A DNA stretch of 11,746 nt from Gemmatimonadota bacterium (lineage in GTDB: Bacteria; Gemmatimonadota; Gemmatimonadetes; Gemmatimonadales; Gemmatimonadaceae): contig PLMM01000129.1 in the NCBI GenBank assembly GCA_003142495.1, positions 1 to 11,746 of the forward strand, read 5' to 3'. Under the pieces are notes generated by a model. It was not told the DNA's origin. It ran no database searches and saw only the letters and a list, made by a program, of their open reading frames with translations. This document shows, piece after piece, positions 1 through 6,847 of this stretch. Made by a program: the position numbers and the translations under genes. Every line of letters starts with the position of its first letter. Position 1 is the first letter of the stretch.

Positions 1-80
1 TGCTGCGGGGCGCCTCCCTGCGCTATCGCGACGGCCGGAGCCAGCGCCAAGATACATAGCGAGCGGAGCAGTGTTTTCAC
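1..80 (-). CDS. Secreted protein, N-terminal fragment (runs off left edge)
   Basis: Only the first 26 codons are inside the window. Read from GTG at 80, they give a short basic start (MKTLLRS), a hydrophobic core (LCILALAPAVA) and an AIA-Q cleavage site. This is a classic Sec signal peptide for type I signal peptidase, with Gly/Pro-rich mature sequence beginning at once. The product is therefore expected outside the inner membrane. Nothing of the mature domain is visible, so no function can be given. An in-frame TTG at 93-95 would add five residues (MIKTH). Neither start has a good Shine-Dalgarno sequence, so the start is uncertain. The gene lies about 160 bp downstream of another secreted-protein gene on the same strand, but a terminator at 186-212 separates them, so it probably has its own promoter. 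Confidence 0.6.
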   Translation of the reverse strand, partial: MKTLLRSLCILALAPAVAIAQGGAPQ

Positions 81-185
81 GTGGGTTTTGATCAACGGTT
101 TAAGAGATCTGTTCAGATATATGAGGCACCGCTCATGCATATCGTTCGCCGCCGCGGCCGTTCGGCAACAAAGAAGTCTTAATGC

Positions 186-212
186 GAAAACAGGACTCGC
201 TCGCGCGAATCC
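186..212 (-). terminator. Rho-independent terminator of the secreted Arg/Tyr-rich protein gene
   Basis: On the minus strand an 8-bp stem, GGATTCGC paired with GCGAGTCC (one G-U wobble), closes on a GCGA loop of the GNRA type. It is followed by TGTTTTC, a short U-rich tract. It starts about 30 bases after the stop codon at 242-244, as expected for a terminator of that gene. The match on the plus strand lacks a T-run, so the orientation is clear. Confidence 0.6.
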
Positions 213-241
213 CGTCGTCGTTCGAAATCGAAATCCGTTGA

Positions 242-937
242 TCAGTTTCCGTCGAACGTCACGTGCAGGTAAGTGCCGAGCCTGGTGTTGTAGGCGAGAT
301 AGCATCCCGAGTTGTCGGGATCGTCGTAGATGATCACGTTGTCGCGATCCCAGTACCAGCCATCCGCATACGCGTAGTCGTACGCTGCCACGCGAAAGTA
401 GAAGCCGCGAAAGAAGAAGCGGTCGCGCCCGCCGCCCTCGAGCTGCCACACGTGGCGCGGTCCGATGTAGTCGTGCGAGAAGCCGCCGCGCCACCCGTAG
501 CCGACGCGATATCCCGGCGAGCTGCGGTAGCTGCGATCGCGATTGTTGTAGTCGACGCGGTTCTGGTTGTAGCGATCCGGACGATCGTTGCCGTGATAGC
601 CACGATCGACGTGATACGCGGGCTGGCCGTGATCGTTGCGATTGTATCCGGAGTTGTAGCGCGTGTCGACGCGAGTCTCGACATGCTGCGCGGGGCGATT
701 GCCCGAGCGATCGCGATACACCGGTCGCGAACCGTAGCTCTGTTGCGAGCCGTGTTCGTATGAGCGTCCGCGGTCGCCGCGATCAGCGTGCGATTCCGCG
801 CGCGCGTTGCCGGAGCTGCGCTGACCGTGGTCCTGTTGGCCGCGGTCCTGTTGCTGTCCATCATTCCCGCGGCGCTGTGCGAGCGCAGCTGCGGGGAGAG
901 TGAGTGCGATCGCGAAAAGTCCAAGGAGCTTTGTCAT
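242..937 (-). CDS. Secreted Arg/Asp/Gln/Tyr-rich protein of unknown function
   Basis: This is a 231-aa exported protein. Residues 1-20 form a signal peptide (MTKLLGLFAI, then a hydrophobic stretch ending ALA-Q). Residues 21-140 are low complexity, rich in Arg, Asp, Gln, Asn, Gly, Ser and Tyr, and are probably disordered. Residues 141-231 look folded, with many aromatics: WRGGF, HVWQLEGGG, RFFFRGFYF, YADGWYW, IIYDDPD, and a YLAYNTRLGTYLHV ending. Small periplasmic proteins with an RcnB-like charged linker and a Tyr/Trp-rich end are common in soil bacteria, but I cannot assign a family. Cys212 is the only cysteine. The reading frame stays open upstream to 1144, but I chose the ATG at 937 because the signal peptide begins there and AGGCGG lies about six bases upstream. 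The gene is divergent from the kinase gene, and a terminator follows it at 186-212. Confidence 0.82.
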   Translation of the reverse strand: MTKLLGLFAIALTLPAAALAQRRGNDGQQQDRGQQDHGQRSSGNARAESHADRGDRGRSYEHGSQQSYGSRPVYRDRSGNRPAQHVETRVDTRYNSGYNRNDHGQPAYHVDRGYHGNDRPDRYNQNRVDYNNRDRSYRSSPGYRVGYGWRGGFSHDYIGPRHVWQLEGGGRDRFFFRGFYFRVAAYDYAYADGWYWDRDNVIIYDDPDNSGCYLAYNTRLGTYLHVTFDGN

Positions 938-1088
938 ACGTGCCGCCTGGTTGACGAATGTCCCGAAGTGTGACGGGTGAGCTCCTTTGGCCCTGCCGGA
1001 GCATAGCAGCTGGTGACCAGATGATACACGTGGCTGGCTGAGGTGGTCCCGGTTCCGTATCTTCACCGATGCGGAACTTTTTCGGAGC
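938..1088. promoter_or_regulatory. Divergent promoter region with a 17-bp near-palindrome
   Basis: These 151 bases separate the secreted-protein gene (minus) from the kinase gene (plus) and must hold both promoters. Positions 1007-1023 read CAGCTGGTGACCAGATG, symmetric about 1015 with seven of eight base pairs matching, a shape typical of a dimeric repressor site. A TATGCT hexamer on the minus strand (1005-1000) lies beside it and could be the -10 box of the secreted-protein gene. The matching -35 position (TGTATC) is poor. No convincing promoter for the kinase gene could be picked out. The operator is an inference from symmetry and position only. Confidence 0.35.
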
Positions 1089-3545
1089 ATGGCGGTGGAA
1101 TCCGAGCAGCTAAGGGACCAGCTCCAGGCAACGCTCGGCGCCAACTACACCATCGAGCGCGAGCTCGGCGGCGGTGGCATGTCGCGCGTCTTTCTCGCGA
1201 CCGAGACGACGCTCAACCGCAGCGTCGTGGTGAAGGTGCTGCCTCCCGAGCTCGCGCACGCCATGTCCGTCGAGCGCTTTCGGCGGGAGATCGCGCTGTC
1301 GGCGCGGCTGCAGCATCCGCACATCGTGTCGCTGCTGACGGCCGGGGAAATCGACGGGCTTCCCTACTATACAATGCCGTTCATCAACGGCGAGTCGCTC
1401 CGGGCTCGGCTCACGCGCGAGGGTGAGCTTCCGCTCGTCGACATCGTGCGCTTGCTGCGCGATGTCGCCGGCGCGCTCGCGTACGCGCACGAGCACGGCG
1501 TTGTGCATCGGGACATCAAGCCGGAAAACGTGCTGCTCACTCGGCAGCACGCGCTCGTTGCGGACTTCGGGGTCGCGAAGGCGCTCTCCGAGTCGACGAT
1601 GGCGGCGGGGACGTCGAGCACATCGCTCGGCGTCGCGCTCGGCACGCCCGCCTACATGTCGCCCGAGCAGGCGGCCGCGGACCCGACTACGGACGGCCGC
1701 TCTGATCTCTACGCGCTCGGCGCGATGGCGTACGAGATGCTCACGGGGACGCCGCCGTTCAGCGGGCGCAATGCGCAGGCGACGCTCGCGGCGCACGCGG
1801 GCGAGGCCGCGACGCCGGTCGGCATTCGGCGACCGACGACGCCACCAGCGCTCGCGGCGCTCGTCACCCAGCTGCTCGAGAAGCACCCTGCTGATCGCCC
1901 ACAGACTGCGCAGGAGGTGCTCGACACACTCGACGGCGTGATGACGACGAGCGGCTCGATGCTGCCGTTCGCGCCGAAGAGGAAGACGCGAGTGCCGGCG
2001 TGGGCCGTTGCCGCGTTCGCGGCCGTGCTCGTGCTCGTAGCGATCGGCTACGCGGCCCGGCGCGGCAAGAGCGTGACCGGGCTCGGCGAGATGAACGGCA
2101 TGAGTGTCGACGGCGACATCGCGCCACACTCGGTGGCCGTGCTCCCGTTCGCGAACGTTGGAAAGGACACCGCGACCGAGTACTTCGCGGACGGCATGGC
2201 CGACGAGCTGACCACGGCGCTCGCGCGCGTGCCCGGGCTCAAGGTTGCCGCGCGCAGCTCGGCGTTCACCTTCCGCGATCAATCGGTCGGCGCGCAGCAC
2301 GTGGGGAAGATGCTGCATGTGGGCGATGTGCTCGAGGGAAGCGTGCGTCGCGAAGGAGGGCGCCTCCGTGTGACTGCGCAGCTCGTGAATACGGTGAGCG
2401 GGCTGGCGGTGTGGAGCGAGTCGTACGAGCGCGAGATGAAGGATGTCTTCCAGGTGCAGGACGAGCTCACGCACGCGATCACCGCGGCGCTGTATCCGAC
2501 GCTGTCGAGCGAGGGACACGACTCTGCGGAGACCGCGAGACTCGCCGTGGCGCACGCGCCGCGCGGCACGACGGATCTCTCGGCGTACGATCTCTTTCTG
2601 CAGGGCAGGCACTACTTCGGCTTCGGCGGCTCGGCATCCCTCTGGAAGGCGATCGGTTTCTTCCAGCAGGCGATCGCGGCGGATTCGACGTTTGCCCGCG
2701 CGCACGCCGCACTCGCGATGTCCTATGACCTCCTCGCAGAGTACGGCGGCGCGCCGGCGGACTCCGTCATTCCGCTGGCGGAGGCGCACGCACTCCGCGC
2801 ACTCGCGCTCGACTCAGGGTTGGCGGATGCACATCTCGCGCTCGGCGACGTGCGCGTGCATCAGTGGCGCTGGGCGGACGCCGAGCGCGAGCTCGATCGG
2901 AGTGTGTCGCTCGATCCGTCGAACCCAACCGTGCATCTGTGGCACGCCGAGCTGCTGCTCGGGATGGGCGATGTTGCGGCGGCGATGGGTCACGCGCAGA
3001 TGGCGCGCGCGCTGGACCCGCTAACAGCGGTGACGAATCAGACGTTGAGCCGAACGCTGCTCGATGGTCGGAAGTACGGCGAGGCGGCTGCGGCGGCGAC
3101 CGCCGGACTGGCGTTCGACTCCACCTTCAGCGGGCTGTACGTGAATCTGATGGAGGCGGAGCTGCTCGCGGGAAATGCGGATAGCGCGGCGCACGTCGCG
3201 GATCGCGCGCTTCGGATCGTGCGAAGTGGACTCGGCGTGCGGAGCGCCGCGATCTGGACGTACGTGCGCGCGGGGCGCCGGAGCGATGCCGATGCGCTGC
3301 TCGCCGAGATGCGTCGCGATCAGAGCGCGGGGAGCGTGCCGGCGCTCGACATGGCGCACGCGCTCCTCGCGTACGGACAGACCGACTCGGCACTCGTATG
3401 GATCGGCAGGAGCGTTGCGCGACACGACGCGGAACCGGACTGGAACGGGCTCGCGTGCGATCCGACGTACGATGCGCTGCGGAGAGATACGCGCTTCGTG
3501 TCGATGATGGCGCCGACGGGGATGAGGATTTGTAGTGGGGGGTAG
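1089..3545 (+). CDS. Transmembrane Ser/Thr protein kinase with TolB/FlgO-like and TPR domains
   Basis: An 818-aa, PknB-type receptor-like kinase that should phosphorylate Ser/Thr on unknown targets. The kinase domain spans about residues 20-285. It has a Gly-rich loop (ELGGGGMSRVF), Lys49 (VVVKVL), a likely helix-C Glu67, the catalytic loop HRDIKPEN (140-147; Asp142, Asn147), DFG (159-161) and SPE (191-193) in place of APE. All catalytic residues are present, so it looks active. A single membrane helix follows (about 303-323), after a basic stretch, so the kinase is cytoplasmic and the rest is outside. Residues 347-470 resemble the TolB-N/FlgO domain (SVAVLPFANVG, FADGMADELTTAL, LEGSVRR, VWSESYER). 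Residues 495-780 are TPR-like helical repeats (AIGFFQQAIAADSTFARAHA, AERELDRSVSLDP). GGAG at 1084-1087 is one base from this ATG but seven from an in-frame GTG at 1095, so the true start may be 1095. Monocistronic; its target is not shown by the context. Confidence 0.93.
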   Translation: MAVESEQLRDQLQATLGANYTIERELGGGGMSRVFLATETTLNRSVVVKVLPPELAHAMSVERFRREIALSARLQHPHIVSLLTAGEIDGLPYYTMPFINGESLRARLTREGELPLVDIVRLLRDVAGALAYAHEHGVVHRDIKPENVLLTRQHALVADFGVAKALSESTMAAGTSSTSLGVALGTPAYMSPEQAAADPTTDGRSDLYALGAMAYEMLTGTPPFSGRNAQATLAAHAGEAATPVGIRRPTTPPALAALVTQLLEKHPADRPQTAQEVLDTLDGVMTTSGSMLPFAPKRKTRVPAWAVAAFAAVLVLVAIGYAARRGKSVTGLGEMNGMSVDGDIAPHSVAVLPFANVGKDTATEYFADGMADELTTALARVPGLKVAARSSAFTFRDQSVGAQHVGKMLHVGDVLEGSVRREGGRLRVTAQLVNTVSGLAVWSESYEREMKDVFQVQDELTHAITAALYPTLSSEGHDSAETARLAVAHAPRGTTDLSAYDLFLQGRHYFGFGGSASLWKAIGFFQQAIAADSTFARAHAALAMSYDLLAEYGGAPADSVIPLAEAHALRALALDSGLADAHLALGDVRVHQWRWADAERELDRSVSLDPSNPTVHLWHAELLLGMGDVAAAMGHAQMARALDPLTAVTNQTLSRTLLDGRKYGEAAAAATAGLAFDSTFSGLYVNLMEAELLAGNADSAAHVADRALRIVRSGLGVRSAAIWTYVRAGRRSDADALLAEMRRDQSAGSVPALDMAHALLAYGQTDSALVWIGRSVARHDAEPDWNGLACDPTYDALRRDTRFVSMMAPTGMRICSGG

Positions 3546-3546
3546 T

Positions 3547-3576
3547 GCGAGAGACTGGGGCCGGTTCAGCTCTCGC
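3547..3576. terminator. Bulged 10-bp hairpin at the kinase/addA convergence
   Basis: GCGAGAG-A-CTG (3547-3557) pairs with CAGCTCTCGC (3567-3576) to give ten base pairs with one bulged A and a nine-base loop. It starts two bases after the kinase stop codon and takes in the last codons and TGA of addA. It is therefore placed to stop transcription from both sides, or at least from the kinase. Neither strand shows a clear T-run, so intrinsic termination is likely rather than certain. Confidence 0.45.
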
Positions 3577-6500
3577 TCATCCCTGCAATCGCGACCTCGG
3601 GCACGCCTGGACACCACCCTACGGTGCGATAGCCGCAGTAACGACAATCGTTCGCGCTCTTCGCCAGCGATGGCGGCTCGACATCGAGCGCGCTCAGCGT
3701 CGTGTGCAGCCGCGCATCGAGTGCCGCACGCACATCGTCGGTGAGAGGGCCGCCGATCTGCTTTGCGATCGCCGTGAACTGGAAGCCGAAGCTCGCCACA
3801 CGTAGTCCGCCGATCCCTTCGAGCGCCGCAACGTACACCGCCTTCTGGATCGCATACTGCTCCGCCTTGAACGCCGCAGCTTCGGGATCACACTGACTCG
3901 TCTTCACGTCGACGACGCGATAGCCATCGGCGCCGGGCGCGACGAGATCGATCTTTCCCTCGACGTACGTGTCGGCATCGACGATGTGCAGGAAGGCGAG
4001 CTCCCGCTGGGCGCCTGGCGCGTCGAGAACGGCGCGATAGTCGGGCTGCTCGAGCGCGGCGCGCAGCTCAGCCGCGATTTCCGCGCGATAGCGCGCACCT
4101 TCGGTGGATTCGGGCGTCGGTGCATCGGGATCGTGCCGTCGCACGGCATCCTCGAGCAGCGCGTCGAGCTCCTCGTTCTCACGCAGGCGCTCGAGCACGT
4201 CGTGCACGATGAGCCCGCGCTTGATGGCGTTGATCTCACCGTGCTTCTCCCCCGCCGCGATCTCCGGCTCGCGTAGGCCGGCAACGTATTTGTACCAGTG
4301 CCGGCGCGCGCAGCGTTCCTCGGATAGTAGCTCGGTGGCAGAATGGCGCGAGCGTCCGGCCGCGACGCGAATCGGCATTGGGGGCGCGGCGAGAGTCGAT
4401 GCATCGAGCGCGGCACGCTGCGGAATCACTGCGTGCTCCGGTGCTTCGACGACAGTTACGATCTTCACCGTCGCTTCGTACTCGCGCGCATCGGCCGCGT
4501 GATATCGTTCGCGGAGGGATGACCCGATCGCCGGAAAGACCAGCTTCATCGCGTCTGCAGCGGATCCAAAGCTGCGATCGGGCGCATCACCCAGCTTCTC
4601 GCGCTTTTTCGCATCGTCTCGCAGCTTCTTCGAGCTGCCGGCCGGCAGACACACCACCAGTCGATCCTTCGCACGGGTGGCGGCGACGTACCACAGCCGC
4701 TTGGTCTCGGCGTTCCGCTCATCCTTTAGCGCCGCGGCGATCTCATCCCGCTCCCCATCTGCGCCGGTGATGGCATCGTCGCGATCAGCGGCCGGCGCAT
4801 CGCCACCCTGCTCTGCGTCTTCGTCGCCACCGCCGAGCGAGATACGCGTTCCGCTGATCAACATCGGCGACGTGCGATTCCGTAGCTCGCGCACGAGGTC
4901 GCACCAAAAAACCACTTTCCACTCGAGCCCCTTCGCACTGTGGATCGAGGTGATCGTGAGGACGTCGTCGCTCTCGCCATAGAGTCTCGCGTTCCCTTCT
5001 TTCACCTTCAGCTCGCGCGCTCTCTCGATCACATCGAGGAAGCCGCCGAGGCTGAGCTCGGGCGTCGATTCGGCGATGCGGAGAAACTTGCGCACGTTGG
5101 CGATCGCCTGGAGTCCGGGCTGCTCCATCAGCGCGAGATGTGCCAGATACGCGGTGTCCAGCAGCAGCTCTTCGAGGAGCGCCGACGTCGCAACGCGATC
5201 ACGCAGCAGGGAGAGCCGCCTGATGAGCTCGACCGCCGTGAACAGCAACGCGCGCTCGTGCTCGTCGGGTATGGCGACCAGGCTCTCGGTGGAGAGCAGC
5301 GGCCAGATCGGCGACGGCAGCCCGTTGGCGATCCGGAGAAGCGTTTCGTCGGTGACGCCGATGAACGGGCTGCGCAGGAAGCCGAGGAGCGCGCGATCAT
5401 CGTTGGCGTTGCGGATGGCCTCGAGCGCAACGATGAGGTCGACGATCTCCCGCTGCTCGTAGAAGCCCTCGGTACGGAGCGCGTATGTTGGAACGCCTGC
5501 CTCGCGCAACGCGCCTTCGTACGTCGCGAGATCGCCCCACCCGCTCAGCAGCACCGCCATCTCCGACCATTTCGCATCGCCGCTCGCATGCAGCTCGACC
5601 GCGCGCCGCGCGACCTCGCGTGCCTCGCTCTCGCGGATCACCTCGGCCTTGTGGGCGCAGCCATCGTCCTTGGCGGGGACGGTGAGAAACTCCACGGCAA
5701 TCGGCGACTCGCTCTCGCGAATCGGCTTCACCGGCGCATACGAGACCTCGAAGTCCCGGAGCACATCTGACGCGCCGATCGGCTCGTCGAGCAGAGTGCC
5801 GATCGCGTGATCGACGAAGCCGAGTACCGCGGGAACGCTGCGGCGGCTGTCGGTGATTGGTACCATTGTTCCCCAGCCTTTGTCGCGGAAGTCGCGCTCG
5901 ACCGCCTTCCAGCCGCGCACGTCTGCTTTGCGAAAGCTGTAGATGCTCTGCTTGGGATCACCGACGAGCATCAGGCGGGTCGTGTCGGCGGCGCCGCTCG
6001 CGGGATCCGCCAGCAGGTACGCGATCTCGCGCTGCACGGGATCGACGTCCTGGAACTCATCGATGATCAGCACTCGGATACGCTGCCGCAGCGACTCGCG
6101 CACGGCGCTGTCATCGCGGATGAGGTCGCGCGTCCACGTGATCATACGATCGAAGTCCATCTCGCCACGATCGCGCAGCTGCGTGGCGAACAAAAACTCG
6201 GCGCGCCTCGCCAACGAGACGAGCGCGCACTCGCGCACGGGCAGCTCGTGCGAGCTCTCGATGATGGCCCGCAGATGATCCCCCTCGTCGAGCAGCTCTG
6301 CCGCCCATTCCTCGACGTTGCTGACTGAGTACGCCGCCAGCAACTCGACGAGGCCTTCGATGCTCCCCGGGTCGCCCGGAGCGTGCTCGAGCGCTCGCAA
6401 GAGCGTTTCGCGTACGCATTGTGCGCGGCGGGCCTTGCTTTCGGATTCATCGAGCAGCGTGAGACCGGGCGCGAAGGAGCCGCGAAGAGCGAACTCGCGG

Positions 6501-6847
6501 AGGATGTCGCCACAGAAGCCGTGGATGGTGCCCACGCGCGCATTGTCGACGCGGTAGCTCTCTTCGCGCCGCCCGGCCGCGCGCAGGCCGTCGCGCAGCT
6601 TTTCCTTGAGCTCTGCTGCGGCCTTGTTCGTATACGTGATCGCCGCGACCTGATCGAGTGCGAGCGCCGGCGAGTGGATGCTCTCACGCGTTTCGACGCC
6701 AATTAGATACAGAATGTGCGAGACGACCGTAAACGTCTTGCCAGTGCCCGCTCCGGCGGAGACGAGCATGTGACTGGCGGTCTCGCGAATTGCTGCCCAC
6801 TGCGCGTCGCTCGGTTGCGGATTTTCCTTCGGCGTGGTGTTCGTCAT
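3566..6847 (-). CDS. addA: AddA-type helicase-nuclease subunit (UvrD-like motor plus RecB-like nuclease)
   Basis: A 1093-aa ATP-driven 3'-5' DNA helicase and nuclease that, with AddB, resects double-strand breaks for RecA. The SF1A motor motifs are complete. They are Walker A AGAGTGKT (31-38), Ia AAITYTNKAAAEL (68-80), VGTIHGFCGDIL (105-116), Walker B LIIDEFQDVDP (260-270), III LMLVGDPKQSIYSFRKAD (292-309), V TSIHSAKGLEW (633-643) and VI WYVAATRAKDRL (719-730). The C-terminal PD-(D/E)XK nuclease (about 835-1093) shows His882, Asp967, DVK (980-982) and QKAVY (1001-1005), so it should cut. Cys846 with Cys1068, Cys1071 and Cys1079 resembles an iron-sulfur staple. An acidic insert lies at about 673-703. 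The frame is open 23 codons further upstream, but I use the ATG at 6847 because it overlaps the addB stop as ATGA, which implies coupled translation. The length is normal for AddA. A UvrD-family RecB-like helicase is the only alternative, and the adjacent AddB argues against it. Confidence 0.93.
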   Translation of the reverse strand: MTNTTPKENPQPSDAQWAAIRETASHMLVSAGAGTGKTFTVVSHILYLIGVETRESIHSPALALDQVAAITYTNKAAAELKEKLRDGLRAAGRREESYRVDNARVGTIHGFCGDILREFALRGSFAPGLTLLDESESKARRAQCVRETLLRALEHAPGDPGSIEGLVELLAAYSVSNVEEWAAELLDEGDHLRAIIESSHELPVRECALVSLARRAEFLFATQLRDRGEMDFDRMITWTRDLIRDDSAVRESLRQRIRVLIIDEFQDVDPVQREIAYLLADPASGAADTTRLMLVGDPKQSIYSFRKADVRGWKAVERDFRDKGWGTMVPITDSRRSVPAVLGFVDHAIGTLLDEPIGASDVLRDFEVSYAPVKPIRESESPIAVEFLTVPAKDDGCAHKAEVIRESEAREVARRAVELHASGDAKWSEMAVLLSGWGDLATYEGALREAGVPTYALRTEGFYEQREIVDLIVALEAIRNANDDRALLGFLRSPFIGVTDETLLRIANGLPSPIWPLLSTESLVAIPDEHERALLFTAVELIRRLSLLRDRVATSALLEELLLDTAYLAHLALMEQPGLQAIANVRKFLRIAESTPELSLGGFLDVIERARELKVKEGNARLYGESDDVLTITSIHSAKGLEWKVVFWCDLVRELRNRTSPMLISGTRISLGGGDEDAEQGGDAPAADRDDAITGADGERDEIAAALKDERNAETKRLWYVAATRAKDRLVVCLPAGSSKKLRDDAKKREKLGDAPDRSFGSAADAMKLVFPAIGSSLRERYHAADAREYEATVKIVTVVEAPEHAVIPQRAALDASTLAAPPMPIRVAAGRSRHSATELLSEERCARRHWYKYVAGLREPEIAAGEKHGEINAIKRGLIVHDVLERLRENEELDALLEDAVRRHDPDAPTPESTEGARYRAEIAAELRAALEQPDYRAVLDAPGAQRELAFLHIVDADTYVEGKIDLVAPGADGYRVVDVKTSQCDPEAAAFKAEQYAIQKAVYVAALEGIGGLRVASFGFQFTAIAKQIGGPLTDDVRAALDARLHTTLSALDVEPPSLAKSANDCRYCGYRTVGWCPGVPEVAIAGMSES

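Noticed and set aside
788..973. 61-aa plus-strand ORF that looks like a membrane helix followed by cysteines
   Set aside because: It is the mirror of the signal peptide and Gln/Arg-rich linker of the secreted protein, since Gln/His/Asn codons read backwards give Leu/Val. It has no ribosome binding site and covers the opposite gene's start.
1110..2789. 559-codon open frame on the minus strand
   Set aside because: Antisense to the kinase gene. The product is dominated by Arg, has no motif and reflects codon bias of the real gene.
4940..5770. 276-codon open frame on the plus strand
   Set aside because: Antisense to the helicase part of addA; no independent start signal or domain.
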